Origin: CAYPHA01 sp964410215
GTDB taxonomy: Bacteria > Calditrichota > Calditrichia > Calditrichales > CAYPHA01
NCBI GenBank assembly: GCA_964410215.1
Contig: CAYPHA010000006.1
Location: forward strand, 39,909-103,908
DNA length: 64,000 bases
Reading direction: 5' to 3'
Under the pieces are notes generated by a model. That model was not told the DNA's origin. It ran no database searches and saw nothing but the letters and a program-made list of their open reading frames with translations. Position 1 is the first letter of the stretch. The number at the start of each line of letters is the position of its first letter. This document shows, one piece after another, positions 25,837-35,140 of the stretch. A program made the translations under genes and the position numbers.

Positions 25837-26197
25837 ATGGAAGTCAGTCCCTACGGAATTCCAGGCATATACTACACAGGTAAAATGTTGCCTGTAAAAT
25901 AGTCTCATATGACATACTACACGTAACATATTTGACAGGATAACTTGCTAGACAATGCCTCTATTAAATATCTAATAAAATGAAAAATAGGTGTACGTTT
26001 TGATATTAAAGAGGTTAAAAGAATTAAAGCCTGTAAATCATGTAATCCTGTCTTATATAAAAATGCCTGTGTATAATATGATACTAAGTATAAATACTGA
26101 CAACGCTGTTAGTTTTCTGATTGGTTTTCTAACTTGAAATCAACGGCACTATGTGTTAAATTTATGTCTGAACATAGGAACATATGAAGTAGAGAAT
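25837..26197. other. AT-rich spacer upstream of the mannoside cluster
   Basis: About 360 bases with no gene. A small inverted repeat AGTAT-AA-ATACT lies at 26087-26098, about 100 bases before the GntR start, and could be a GntR-type operator. A TTGACA at 25932-25937 has no good -10 partner at 16-18 bases. Confidence 0.4.
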
Positions 26198-26926
26198 ATG
26201 AAAATCGATCACAATAGTCCTGTTCCCTTTCACTACCAGGTGGAACAGCTATTACGGGAACTCATACAGAAAGAAGATTACCAGAATGGTAAATTACTGC
26301 CGCGGGAGGTGGATCTGGCTAATCACCTGGGGATATCCCGCAATACCGTGCGCCAGGCCATCAATAAATTGGTTTTCGAGGGGCTCGTTCAGCGTAAAAA
26401 GGGTATCGGAACGAAAGTCGAACAGAAACGGGTTACCACGCAACTGGACAACTGGGCGGGTTTTACCCAGGAAATGACACAGAAAGGCATCCGTTTTACC
26501 ACGATTACGGTGGATAGTTCGGTCATACCGGCTGATGAAAACCTGGCTGATATTTTTAATATCGAGCCTGGACGGAATATGGTGAAACTGGAACGGCTAA
26601 GGGGAATGGGGGAAAAGCCGGTTGTCTATTTCGTTTCCTATTTCCATCCCCGCCTGAGCATCCGGGCCGATACGGATTTTTCAGGTCCGCTTTACGAATT
26701 ACTGGAACGTGATTACGGCGTGAGACCGGCCGTATCCCGGGAAGAAATTGCCGTACGGACAGCCGATGCGTTTCTGGCCGAAAAATTAAAGGTCAAAACC
26801 GGCGATCCGCTCCTATACCGGAAGCGTCTTGTTCTGGATCCTGGAAAACGGCTGTTGGAATATAACCTGGGCTGGTACCGTTCCGACCGCTTTACCTATT
26901 CTATTGAAATCAGAAGAGAATCATAA
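26198..26926 (+). CDS. GntR-family (HutC/UTRA) transcriptional regulator
   Basis: Sugar-responsive repressor, probably controlling the following mannoside genes. An N-terminal winged helix (PFHYQVEQLLRELI, LPREVDLANHLGISRNTVRQ, KLVFEGLVQRKKGIGT; residues ~8-75) is followed by a UTRA ligand domain (~85-236) with the FVSYFHPRL and YELLERDYGVRP patterns. UTRA regulators usually bind phosphorylated sugars. ATG 26198 (242 aa) puts the typical start directly before the winged helix; an upstream in-frame ATG at 26153 would add 15 residues. Confidence 0.9.
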   Translation: MKIDHNSPVPFHYQVEQLLRELIQKEDYQNGKLLPREVDLANHLGISRNTVRQAINKLVFEGLVQRKKGIGTKVEQKRVTTQLDNWAGFTQEMTQKGIRFTTITVDSSVIPADENLADIFNIEPGRNMVKLERLRGMGEKPVVYFVSYFHPRLSIRADTDFSGPLYELLERDYGVRPAVSREEIAVRTADAFLAEKLKVKTGDPLLYRKRLVLDPGKRLLEYNLGWYRSDRFTYSIEIRRES

Positions 26927-26937
26927 GGAGAACTGTT

Positions 26938-28686
26938 TTGGAAACATCGCACTTTAATAAATTTCCGGCTGTACGCATTAAGGATCATGCGTATGTACCC
27001 GGATGGGAAGAGATCATATATACACTTCGTAAAACGATTCAAGAAAAGAAACTGAAAAAAACCGTCATTTGCCTGGAAGTCTATCCGGGAGCGGATGCCG
27101 CGGCAATTAGGAAAGAGGTTGTAAATAGGCTGAATCCCGGTCTGTTGATCGATACCGCTGATCTGTTCAGGCCGGAGTCGGAGATCCGGGCGATGACGGA
27201 TCAGGACCTTGGTGAAGATCCGGTCTTCGGCACACTGAGCTATTTGCAGATCGATGATTTCCTGGATAACAGAAGGATTGCCCGGGCTGCATCGAAGGTC
27301 TCAGAACATTCGGAGGGGGTTGTGGTAATAATCGGTACGGGTGCCATCCGGGTTGCCCGCGCCGATATCCTGGTCTATGCCGATATGGCCCGCTGGGAAA
27401 TCCAGCAGCGTCAGCGCCGGGGCGAAATCGGGAATCTGGGTCTATCCAATACCGGTGATTCACCCGGAGAGAAATACAAACGGGCCTTTTTTGTCGACTG
27501 GCGCGTGGCCGATCGCGTAAAGAGGGCAACCATGGACGAATGGGATTTTGTACTGGATACCAATGACCGGGAAACCCCGAAAATGATCAGCGGAGACCTG
27601 TTCCGAAAAAGCCTTGAAAAGGCCGTGACCCAGCCGATCGAGCTGGTACCTTTTTTCGATCCGGGACCCTGGGGCGGGCAGTGGATGAAAGAAGTCTGCG
27701 ATCTGGACCGGGATAAGCAGAACTTTGCCTGGTGCTTCAATTGTGTTCCGGAAGAAAACAGTATGATGTTTGCATTTGATAATGGTACGTTCGAAATTCC
27801 ATCCATCAATATTGTTTTCTATAAACCCAAAGAATTGCTGGGTGAGCGGGTGTTCGCCCGCTTTGGCGCCGAATTCCCCATTCGGTTCGATTTCCTCGAT
27901 ACCTGGGAAGGAGGAAACCTGAGCCTGCAGGTCCATCCGCTTACGGATTACATTCAGAATACCTTCGGATGGCATTACACGCAGGATGAGAGTTATTATC
28001 TGATGGATACGAAACCCGATGCGTCGGTCTATCTGGGTGTCAAATACGGTGTGGACCCGGAGAACATGTTTCGTGAACTGGAAGATGCGCAAAACGGCGG
28101 AGCCCCTTTTGAAGCTGAAAAATACGCGGCCAACTGGCCGGCGAAAAAGCACGATCATTTCCTGATTCCGGCGGGAACCCTGCACTGCTCCGGTAAAAAC
28201 GGCGTTGTGCTTGAAATCAGTTCCACACCGTATATATTTACCTTTAAATTGTGGGACTGGGGACGCATGGGGCTCGATGGAAAACCACGGCCCGTCCATA
28301 TCCATCACGGACGTAACGTTCTGCAGTTTGACCGCACGCCCGACTGGGTGGAGCCCAACCTGATAAACCGGATAGAACAGACAGCGGAAGGTGACGGCTG
28401 GCGTGAGGAGAAAACCGGCCTTCACGAGCTGGAATTCATCGAAACCCGACGGCACTGGTTCACAAAACGGGTTGAACACGATACAGGCGGTGGTGTAAAT
28501 GTTCTTAATCTTGTCGAGGGTGAAGAGGTCATCGTGGAGAGTCCGGATCAGTCTTTTGATCCCTTCATCGTGCATTATGCCGAGACCGTTGTGATACCGG
28601 CGGCGGTTGGCCGTTATGTGATCCGTCCGCATGGACCTTCGGAAGGGAAGGAATGTGCGACGATTAAGGCGTTTGTAAGGGGCTGA
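26938..28686 (+). CDS. manA: Class I mannose-6-phosphate isomerase, long form
   Basis: Interconverts mannose-6-phosphate and fructose-6-phosphate. The 582-aa protein has a C-terminal cupin isomerase region with the zinc ligands Gln331 and His333 (SLQVHPL), His416 (LHCSGKNG) and Glu426. The first ~235 residues form an extra domain (KKTVICLEVYPGADAAAIRK, ILVYADMARWEIQQRQRRGE, YKRAFFVDWRVADR) known from long Bacteroides-type homologues, of unknown role. It starts at TTG 26938 with AAGGAG at 26925-26930, 11 bases after gntR. Confidence 0.87.
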   Translation: METSHFNKFPAVRIKDHAYVPGWEEIIYTLRKTIQEKKLKKTVICLEVYPGADAAAIRKEVVNRLNPGLLIDTADLFRPESEIRAMTDQDLGEDPVFGTLSYLQIDDFLDNRRIARAASKVSEHSEGVVVIIGTGAIRVARADILVYADMARWEIQQRQRRGEIGNLGLSNTGDSPGEKYKRAFFVDWRVADRVKRATMDEWDFVLDTNDRETPKMISGDLFRKSLEKAVTQPIELVPFFDPGPWGGQWMKEVCDLDRDKQNFAWCFNCVPEENSMMFAFDNGTFEIPSINIVFYKPKELLGERVFARFGAEFPIRFDFLDTWEGGNLSLQVHPLTDYIQNTFGWHYTQDESYYLMDTKPDASVYLGVKYGVDPENMFRELEDAQNGGAPFEAEKYAANWPAKKHDHFLIPAGTLHCSGKNGVVLEISSTPYIFTFKLWDWGRMGLDGKPRPVHIHHGRNVLQFDRTPDWVEPNLINRIEQTAEGDGWREEKTGLHELEFIETRRHWFTKRVEHDTGGGVNVLNLVEGEEVIVESPDQSFDPFIVHYAETVVIPAAVGRYVIRPHGPSEGKECATIKAFVRG

Positions 28687-28750
28687 AAAAAATAAAAAAT
28701 AAAAAATAAAAAGTACAAAATAAGAAGTACAAAATAAAAAATATAAAGTA
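28684..28750. repeat. A-rich AAGTACAAAATA direct repeats (copy 2)
   Basis: Just past manA, the A-rich stretch holds AAGTACAAAATAA twice, separated by G/A residues, embedded in AAAAAATA units. It shares the word AAGTACAAAATA with the hairpin at 41803-41850. Confidence 0.5.
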
Positions 28751-28828
28751 GTGGGGTGGCATGAGCACAGGATGCTTAAATTTCCAGTAATACATTCAAT
28801 TATATTTAGCCAGAGAAGGGTTTTTATT

Positions 28829-29704
28829 ATGAGGTATTTTTTTGTATTTATTATTATGTTGGCTTTTTGGGTAATAGCTGGCTGTGGCAAAGCAGATGAC
28901 CAGGTAGCTCCCGGGGCTTCGCTCAACGTCATGACCTTTAATATCCGTTATGACAATCCGGATGACGGGGAAAATAACTGGAAACACCGGAAGGAAATGG
29001 TGGGCGGTATCATACGTTTTCACGAGATTGATATTGTCGGTGTACAGGAAGCGCTGCACCACCAGATGATGGACCTCCAGAGTGAATTGCCCGGTTATGC
29101 CTGGGTCGGAAAAGGACGGGACGATGGTAAGGAGGCCGGAGAATATGCCGCGGTTTTTTATCGTAAGGACCATTTTAAATCGCTGGATTCCGGGGAATTC
29201 TGGTTGTCGGAAAATCCGGATACGCCGGGGGAAATGGGCTGGGACGCCGCCTGTCCGCGCATCTGTACCTGGGTCAGGCTGGAAGACATTACAAACGGGA
29301 ACACGTTTACATTCTTCAATACCCATTTCGATCATGTTGGTAAAACCGCCCGGAGGGAGAGTGTCAGGCTGATTAAACAGCGGATCCGGTCCCTGGCCGG
29401 TGGTTTGCCGGTGATCATGACCGGTGATCTGAATTTCTCGGAGAGGGACAGTGCCTACGCCGGGCTGGTAGAGGGCGATTTGCTGAAAGATGCTTTTTAC
29501 GCTTCGCAATCCGGTCATTTCGGCCCTGAGGGGACGTCCACCGGATTTAAACTGGACCGGGAAGGCCGACGGATTGATTATATTCTGACCAGCGATGGAT
29601 TCGATGTCTTACGACATGGTGTTCTGAGTTATCGCTGGCACAAACGGTATCCTTCCGATCATTTTCCGGTTATGGCTGAGCTGATGTATACTTCTCAGAA
29701 ATAG
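28829..29704 (+). CDS. Endonuclease/exonuclease/phosphatase-fold lipoprotein
   Basis: A 291-aa secreted lipoprotein (lipobox VIAGC, Cys19) of the exonuclease III-like fold. Catalytic-type residues are present: Asn38 in MTFNIRYDN, Glu74 in GVQEALHH, His166 in NTHFDHVG, the TGDLNFSE loop and the final SDHFPV. Such secreted members in FCB bacteria are phosphodiesterases or phosphatases of unknown substrate and often occur in glycan loci, where they may remove phosphoryl groups. The start chosen has GAGAAGGG about 8 bases upstream. Confidence 0.84.
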   Translation: MRYFFVFIIMLAFWVIAGCGKADDQVAPGASLNVMTFNIRYDNPDDGENNWKHRKEMVGGIIRFHEIDIVGVQEALHHQMMDLQSELPGYAWVGKGRDDGKEAGEYAAVFYRKDHFKSLDSGEFWLSENPDTPGEMGWDAACPRICTWVRLEDITNGNTFTFFNTHFDHVGKTARRESVRLIKQRIRSLAGGLPVIMTGDLNFSERDSAYAGLVEGDLLKDAFYASQSGHFGPEGTSTGFKLDREGRRIDYILTSDGFDVLRHGVLSYRWHKRYPSDHFPVMAELMYTSQK

Positions 29705-29826
29705 CCCGGATTAATCTAAATAACGGGAATCGTGTCCTTACACCTGTTTTTTTGCCTTTGTAGTTAGTATTGTTTGAAAAAAAACATTATATTGCAGTCC
29801 TTGTTGAATCATAATCAGGATATTTC

Positions 29827-30801
29827 ATGAAACGTCACAGCAAAAATCCCATACTTACCCCAAAAGATGTACCGGATATTGCACCGGATCTTATCGACGT
29901 CTCATCGGTTTTCAATCCCGGTGCGATCATGTTTAACAATCAGTATCTCATGCTTCTGCGTGTACAAAACCGCGGCAGGGAAACTTTCACCCTGAAAGCG
30001 TTGAGCGATGATGGTATAAACTTCAAAGTCTCTGATCAGCGTATCGAATTTAAAGGTATTGAAAACGTAAAGGAGACCATTTATCACGTTTATGATCCGC
30101 GGATAACGCAGATTGGTGATGACTTCTATATCATGGTGGCCATGGATATGGACGGCCACTGCTCACTCGGCCTGATCCATACAACGGACTTTGAAAACTA
30201 TACCTTCATGGGTAATGTAGGGGAGGGCGATGTTCGTAATGGTGTTTTGTTCCCTGAAAAAATTAACGGCCAATTCTACCGGATGGAACGTCCAAACAAA
30301 GTTGCACTGGAAGGCGGTGTGGCCTCAGGCAATGCGATCGTACTTTCCCGCTCTGACGATCTGCTTGAATGGGAAGCGGTCAAAATCCTCATCGAGGGCC
30401 GTCCGCATTACTGGGATGAACGGATCGGTTCCGGACCTCCACCCGTAAAGACCAGGGAAGGGTGGCTCCATCTCTACCACGGCATCGCCGATCATTTCGG
30501 CAGCGCATCCATCTATCAGGGTGGCTGTATGATGCTGGACCTCGCTGATCCGTCGGTAGTCAAAGCACGCACCCGTTACAATATCCTGGAACCGCGTGAG
30601 ATCTGGGAACTGGCCGGGCAGGTGCCCAATGTCGTTTTTCCCAGCGGCATGATTGTCGAAAAATATGATTCGGAAGGTTTCGCGGAAATGACCAGCCCGG
30701 TGAAGGTATATTACGGTGCGGCAGATACGGTCGTTGGTCTGGCTGAATCAACCATCGAAGAACTGATCCATATCTGTTATACAACGAACCTGCTTAAATA
30801 G
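29827..30801 (+). CDS. GH130-family mannoside phosphorylase
   Basis: Inverting phosphorylase that breaks a beta-mannosidic bond with phosphate, releasing alpha-mannose-1-phosphate. The 324-aa five-blade propeller shows the family pattern: RHSKNPILTPKDVP, VFNPGA, RVQNRG, the YDPRIT segment with the proton donor Asp90, and later HLYHGIADHFG and GPPPVKTREGW. No signal peptide is visible, so it acts in the cytoplasm on imported disaccharide. Whether the acceptor sugar is mannose, glucose or GlcNAc cannot be read from sequence. Confidence 0.9.
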   Translation: MKRHSKNPILTPKDVPDIAPDLIDVSSVFNPGAIMFNNQYLMLLRVQNRGRETFTLKALSDDGINFKVSDQRIEFKGIENVKETIYHVYDPRITQIGDDFYIMVAMDMDGHCSLGLIHTTDFENYTFMGNVGEGDVRNGVLFPEKINGQFYRMERPNKVALEGGVASGNAIVLSRSDDLLEWEAVKILIEGRPHYWDERIGSGPPPVKTREGWLHLYHGIADHFGSASIYQGGCMMLDLADPSVVKARTRYNILEPREIWELAGQVPNVVFPSGMIVEKYDSEGFAEMTSPVKVYYGAADTVVGLAESTIEELIHICYTTNLLK

Positions 30802-30896
30802 CCGGAATGAGCGTCATGTAAAATCCTGCGACATGATGGCTATATATCAGGCAGGTTTCTTTTCGCTTCGTGTAAACAACGATCGGGAACACATGC

Positions 30897-31985
30897 ATGG
30901 TCGATGAGAGAATTGTACTTACACTCGATGCCGGTGGAACTAATTTTGTCTTCAATGCCGTTAAGGCGGGCGAAGAAGTGTGTACTCCGTATGCCTTACC
31001 GGCCTATCCCGATGATCTTGAGCGTTGCCTCAACCAGATTATTAACGGCTTCAGGCATATTAAAAAAACTCTGAAGGGAAAACCGTCCGCGATCAGTTTT
31101 GCTTTTCCCGGCCCCGCGGACTATAAAAGGGGCATCATTACCAATCCGCCTAACTTATCCGCATTTCAGGGAGGCGTTGCCCTGGGACCGATGCTGGAAA
31201 ATGAATTTGGCATCCCTGTTTTTATCAATAATGACGGTGATCTGTTTGCCTATGGGGAGGCTCAGTCCGGATTTCTGCCCGACATCAACAGACGTCTCAT
31301 GGAGGCCGGCAGCGGCAAGCAATACCATAATCTTATCGGGATCACGCTGGGAACGGGTTTTGGCTGCGGTATTACCTGCAACGGACAAATGATCGAGGGG
31401 GATAATGGCGGGGCCGGTGAAACCTGGCTGTTACGTCATAAAATTAAGAGAAGGACCCATGTGGAAGAGGATATCAGCATCCGGGGAATATTGCGGCTTT
31501 ATAAGGACCTGGGCGGGACAGAAGAAGAACAGCCGCTGACGCCGAAAGATCTATACGATATCGCACGCGGGAAACGTGCCGGTGATCAGGAGGCCGCACG
31601 CCGCACTTTCTCACAGTTTGGTGAAATCCTTGGTGATGCGGTTGCGACCATCGTTGCGCTGATCGATGGTCTGGTCGTCGTCGGAGGAGGCCTTTCCGGT
31701 TCTCATGAACTGATTTTTCCGGCCATGATCGCTGAGATGAACGCTGAATTCGAAACATCCGAGAAAAAGCGCTTTAAACGGTTGTCATCGACTGTTTTCA
31801 ACCTGGAAAACAAAGCTGATATGACAACGTTCCTGAAGGGTTCGATGAAGCAGGTTGCTATCCCCGGCACCCATGCGCAGACCCGTTTCGATGCCATGCC
31901 GCGCACGGGTGTCGGATTGTCCCGACTTGGTACGAGCCGGGCTATTTCCATCGGCGCGTACCGGTATGCTTTGGAACAATTGTAA
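30897..31985 (+). CDS. ROK-family sugar kinase
   Basis: Probable sugar kinase (362 aa) phosphorylating the free hexose freed by the phosphorylase. It has the ATP loop TLDAGGTNFVF (residues 9-19), FAFPGPADYKRGII, INNDGDLFAYGEA with the catalytic-type aspartate, and GITLGTGFGCGI. The cysteine zinc finger of typical ROK proteins is absent and the usual GGAGEIGH is GGAGETWLLRH, so it belongs to a divergent ROK branch. No DNA-binding domain is attached, favouring kinase over repressor. Confidence 0.87.
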   Translation: MVDERIVLTLDAGGTNFVFNAVKAGEEVCTPYALPAYPDDLERCLNQIINGFRHIKKTLKGKPSAISFAFPGPADYKRGIITNPPNLSAFQGGVALGPMLENEFGIPVFINNDGDLFAYGEAQSGFLPDINRRLMEAGSGKQYHNLIGITLGTGFGCGITCNGQMIEGDNGGAGETWLLRHKIKRRTHVEEDISIRGILRLYKDLGGTEEEQPLTPKDLYDIARGKRAGDQEAARRTFSQFGEILGDAVATIVALIDGLVVVGGGLSGSHELIFPAMIAEMNAEFETSEKKRFKRLSSTVFNLENKADMTTFLKGSMKQVAIPGTHAQTRFDAMPRTGVGLSRLGTSRAISIGAYRYALEQL

Positions 31986-32040
31986 CCCTCCCCCTAGCCC
32001 CCTCCCTGCAGGCAGGGAGGGGGAACAAGGGGGTGGGTTG
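31984..32040. repeat. Long GC-rich inverted repeat between ROK and CBM9 genes
   Basis: Inner arms CCCCCTCCCTGC (31998-32009) and GCAGGGAGGGGG (32012-32023) are exact. Outer arms AACCCTCCCCCT (31984-31995) and AGGGGGTGGGTT (32029-32040) match with one mismatch. The composition contrasts with its surroundings. It resembles dispersed palindromic repeats and has no T-run. Confidence 0.7.
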
Positions 32041-32066
32041 GTATACATTATAAAAGAGGTTGTATC

Positions 32067-33185
32067 ATGAAGTACCTACTCCTTTCCCTTATCATGTTCC
32101 TTTCCATCGCCTGTGCCCAGGCGCCGGAAAACCAGGAATACCAGAAATTCCAGAAAACACAAATCCCCTATGCCCCGAAACATTATGTCTGTTACAAGGC
32201 GGGGGAAACACTAACCATTGACGGTAAACTGGATGAACCGGCCTGGCAAAAAGCAGAGTGGACGGATGAGTTTGGAGACATCGAGGGTGAATTGAAACCG
32301 AAGCCGAAATATAGAACCAAGGCGAAAATGCTTTGGGATGATGAAAATCTTTATGTCGGTGCCTGGCTGGAGGAACCCCATGTATGGGCCAAGCTGACGA
32401 AGCGGGATGCGGTAATCTTTTACGATAATGATTTTGAAATTTTCATCGATCCGGATGGCGATACGCATGGGTATTATGAGTATGAGGTCAATGCCTTTGC
32501 GACGGAATGGGACCTGTTCCTGCCGAAACCCTACCGTGACGGTACCTGTGCCATGGACGGCTATGATATGCCGGGTTTGAAATCGGCTGTGGAGGTCGTA
32601 GGTACCATCAATGATCCATCTGATACGGATGAGTGCTGGTATGTGGAGGTGAAACTGCCCTGGAAGGCCTTCAAGGATTGCGCCAACAAAGAAACGCCTC
32701 CGGAAGACAGGGATCAGTGGCGGATTAATTTTTCACGTGTTCAGTGGCGTATGGATATCGTAGACGGTGATTATAAAAAGACGATCAATCCCGAAACGGG
32801 GCGTTCGTATCCGGAAGATAACTGGGTTTGGTCCCCACAGGGCATTATCAACATGCATGCGCCTGAAACCTGGGGATTCCTGCAGTTCAGCGCGAACACG
32901 GTCGGTACTGAAACCGTTGATTTTATTGAGCCGGCAGAAGACAAGGTGAAATGGGCCCTGCGGGAATTGTACTATGCAGAGAGGGAATATCAGCTGAATC
33001 ACGGCACGTTTACCACATCTCTCGGCGATCTTGATATAGAAAGCAAAAAAATTGACGGTTATAACTGGCCGCCCCTGATTGAAACAACGCGCAATGGTTT
33101 TGAAATCTCCCTTTTCAGTACAGACGGATCCTCCAGCTGGCATATTATTGAAGACGGGAAAGTCTGGAAACAGTCTAAAGAATAA
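32067..33185 (+). CDS. Lipoprotein with CBM9-like carbohydrate-binding domain
   Basis: A 372-aa surface lipoprotein (lipobox LSIAC, Cys16). Residues ~45-260 form a family 9-like carbohydrate-binding module: LTIDGKLDEPAWQKAEW, MLWDDENLYVGAWLEEPHVWA, NDFEIFIDPDGDTHGYYEYEVNAFAT and EVKLPWKAF. The C-terminal ~100 residues (ALRELYYAEREYQLNHGTF) are not recognised. It likely captures sugar ends outside the cell. GAGGT lies before ATG 32067. Confidence 0.85.
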   Translation: MKYLLLSLIMFLSIACAQAPENQEYQKFQKTQIPYAPKHYVCYKAGETLTIDGKLDEPAWQKAEWTDEFGDIEGELKPKPKYRTKAKMLWDDENLYVGAWLEEPHVWAKLTKRDAVIFYDNDFEIFIDPDGDTHGYYEYEVNAFATEWDLFLPKPYRDGTCAMDGYDMPGLKSAVEVVGTINDPSDTDECWYVEVKLPWKAFKDCANKETPPEDRDQWRINFSRVQWRMDIVDGDYKKTINPETGRSYPEDNWVWSPQGIINMHAPETWGFLQFSANTVGTETVDFIEPAEDKVKWALRELYYAEREYQLNHGTFTTSLGDLDIESKKIDGYNWPPLIETTRNGFEISLFSTDGSSSWHIIEDGKVWKQSKE

Positions 33186-33206
33186 GAAACATAAGGAGAT
33201 GGTACG

Positions 33207-35138
33207 TTGAATCTAACCTGGATCGATTGGTCAATCATCGTTTTTATCGTTGGTATCATGCTGACTGGTGTGATTATCAGCAAAACGTACATGCGCAGTG
33301 TTGCTGATTTCCTCTCTGCCGGGCGGAGTGCAGGTCGGTACCTGGTCAGTGTGGCGGAAGGCATTGCGGCCCTGGGTGCCATTACCGTTATCGCCAATTT
33401 TGAAATGAACTATGAAGCCGGGTTTGCGCTGACGTGGTGGGGATTCACCATGGCTGTATTTGTCCTGATTATCACGGTTTCAGGTTGGGTTATTTACCGG
33501 TTCCGGGAAACCAGGGCTCTGACTATGGCCCAGTTTTTCGAGATGCGTTACAGTCGTAATTTCAGGATCTTTGCCGGCATCCTGGCCTTTGTAGCGGGGA
33601 TTTTGAATTTCGGTATTTTTCCTTCGGTGGGCGCACGTTTTTTTATGTACTTCGCCGGGTTACCGGAAAGCTATTCCGCATTCGGAATGGATATTTCCAC
33701 GTATGTCACCACCATGTTAATTTTATTGCTTATCTCTATCTATTTCGTTTTCGCCGGGGGACAGGTGGCGGTCATCATAACAGATTTCATCCAGGGTATC
33801 ATCATCAATATCGTGTTTATAGCTATTGTCATCTATTTCCTGTACCTGTTCAGTTACGATCAGATTTTCGATGCCCTGTTAACGGCACCGGCAGACGCTT
33901 CCAAGCTGAATCCTTACAAAACAAGCCAGGCAGAAGATTTTAACCTGTGGTATTTTGTCATCGGTGTAATCGGTGTCTTTTACAATAAGCTTTCCTGGCA
34001 GGGGACGCAGGGGTACAACAGTTCGGCGCGCACGGCGCATGAAGCCAAAATGGGTCAGGTTCTGACGAACTGGCGCATGCTTCCTCAACTGCTCTTTCTA
34101 CTGTTCATTCCCATTTGCGCGTACGTTGTACTCCATCATCAGGAATTCCTCGCCCAGGCCCAGGCTGTAAACAGTGTAATGGGCGGTATTGAGTCGACGG
34201 CGACCCAGACACAGGTGCGCGTGCCTCTTGTATTAATACAGTTTCTGCCAGTCGGTTTAATGGGGGCCTTTGCGGCTGTGATGCTGGCGGCCTTCATCAG
34301 TACGCATGATACCTATCTGCACTCCTGGGGCAGTATATTTATCCAGGATGTTCTGATGCCCTTACGTAAAAAACCGTTAAAACCGGAACAGCATATTAAA
34401 ATTTTGCGTTATGCTATTTTCGGGGTGGCAATATTTATTTTCTTTTTCAGTCTCCTGTTCCGCCAGACCCAGTATATCAACATGTTCTGGGCAATTACTG
34501 CGGCTCTGTTTGTCGGTGGCTCCGGGGCGGTAATTATCGGGGGACTCTACTGGAAAAAAGGGACGACCGCGGGGGCATGGAGTGCCATGCTTGTCGGTGC
34601 CGGGATTTCAGTGACCGGCATCATCATTCATCAGATCGATGAAAATTTCTTTATTAACGGACAGTGGTTCTGGTTACTGTCCATGGTCGGTGCTTTTGCC
34701 ACCTATGTTATTGTTTCCCTGTTAACCCGTGAAGACGATTTTAACCTGGATAAACTGCTGAACCGCGGGAAATACGAAATCAAGGATGAACACCAGATCG
34801 TAGATGAAACACCGGTAAAAGGATGGAAGGTGATAGGCATTACAAAAGAATTCACGGGTATTGATAAGTTTATCTATGTGGTTACCTATACCTGGATTTT
34901 ATCCTGGGTTTTTGTTTTTATCGGCGGAACGATATATTATTTCACCGTTGGAATGAGTGATAAAGACTGGATGGATTTCTGGTATGGATATTTATGGATC
35001 CAAGTTGGCATTTCGATCGTTATAACCATCTGGTTCGGTATCGGAGGATTCAGGGATATCGTCAAAATGCTGAAAAGGTTGGCAACCCTGAAGCGGGATG
35101 ATGCCGATGATGGAAGTGTAATTCAAAGAGAAAGTTAG
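33207..35138 (+). CDS. Sodium:solute symporter (SSS family)
   Basis: A 643-aa inner-membrane transporter with about 13-14 hydrophobic segments. Family features include DFLSAGRSAGRYLVSVAEG, the EGIAALGAITV helix and the GTQGYNSSARTAHEAKMGQV segment of the GNQ..Y..aRdaxxa type. Given its neighbours, sodium-driven uptake of a mannoside or hexose is the best guess. TTG 33207 is the start, with AAGGAG at 33193-33198, 22 bases after the CBM9 gene. Confidence 0.9.
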   Translation: MNLTWIDWSIIVFIVGIMLTGVIISKTYMRSVADFLSAGRSAGRYLVSVAEGIAALGAITVIANFEMNYEAGFALTWWGFTMAVFVLIITVSGWVIYRFRETRALTMAQFFEMRYSRNFRIFAGILAFVAGILNFGIFPSVGARFFMYFAGLPESYSAFGMDISTYVTTMLILLLISIYFVFAGGQVAVIITDFIQGIIINIVFIAIVIYFLYLFSYDQIFDALLTAPADASKLNPYKTSQAEDFNLWYFVIGVIGVFYNKLSWQGTQGYNSSARTAHEAKMGQVLTNWRMLPQLLFLLFIPICAYVVLHHQEFLAQAQAVNSVMGGIESTATQTQVRVPLVLIQFLPVGLMGAFAAVMLAAFISTHDTYLHSWGSIFIQDVLMPLRKKPLKPEQHIKILRYAIFGVAIFIFFFSLLFRQTQYINMFWAITAALFVGGSGAVIIGGLYWKKGTTAGAWSAMLVGAGISVTGIIIHQIDENFFINGQWFWLLSMVGAFATYVIVSLLTREDDFNLDKLLNRGKYEIKDEHQIVDETPVKGWKVIGITKEFTGIDKFIYVVTYTWILSWVFVFIGGTIYYFTVGMSDKDWMDFWYGYLWIQVGISIVITIWFGIGGFRDIVKMLKRLATLKRDDADDGSVIQRES

Positions 35139-35140
35139 CT

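Noticed and set aside
23284..26000. Possible integrated element at tRNA-Leu with attachment-site repeat
   Set aside because: I looked for a second copy of the tRNA 3' end and for an integrase in the following 2.5 kb and saw neither, so no integrated element is called.
27460..28932. A 490-codon open frame on the minus strand opposite manA
   Set aside because: It lies fully against a well-supported manA and the start of the next gene, its translation has no recognisable domain or signal, and no ribosome binding site fits. It is a composition shadow of the real gene.
28796..29518. A 240-codon minus-strand frame opposite the EEP lipoprotein gene
   Set aside because: Opposite a gene with intact catalytic motifs; the antisense translation shows no domain.
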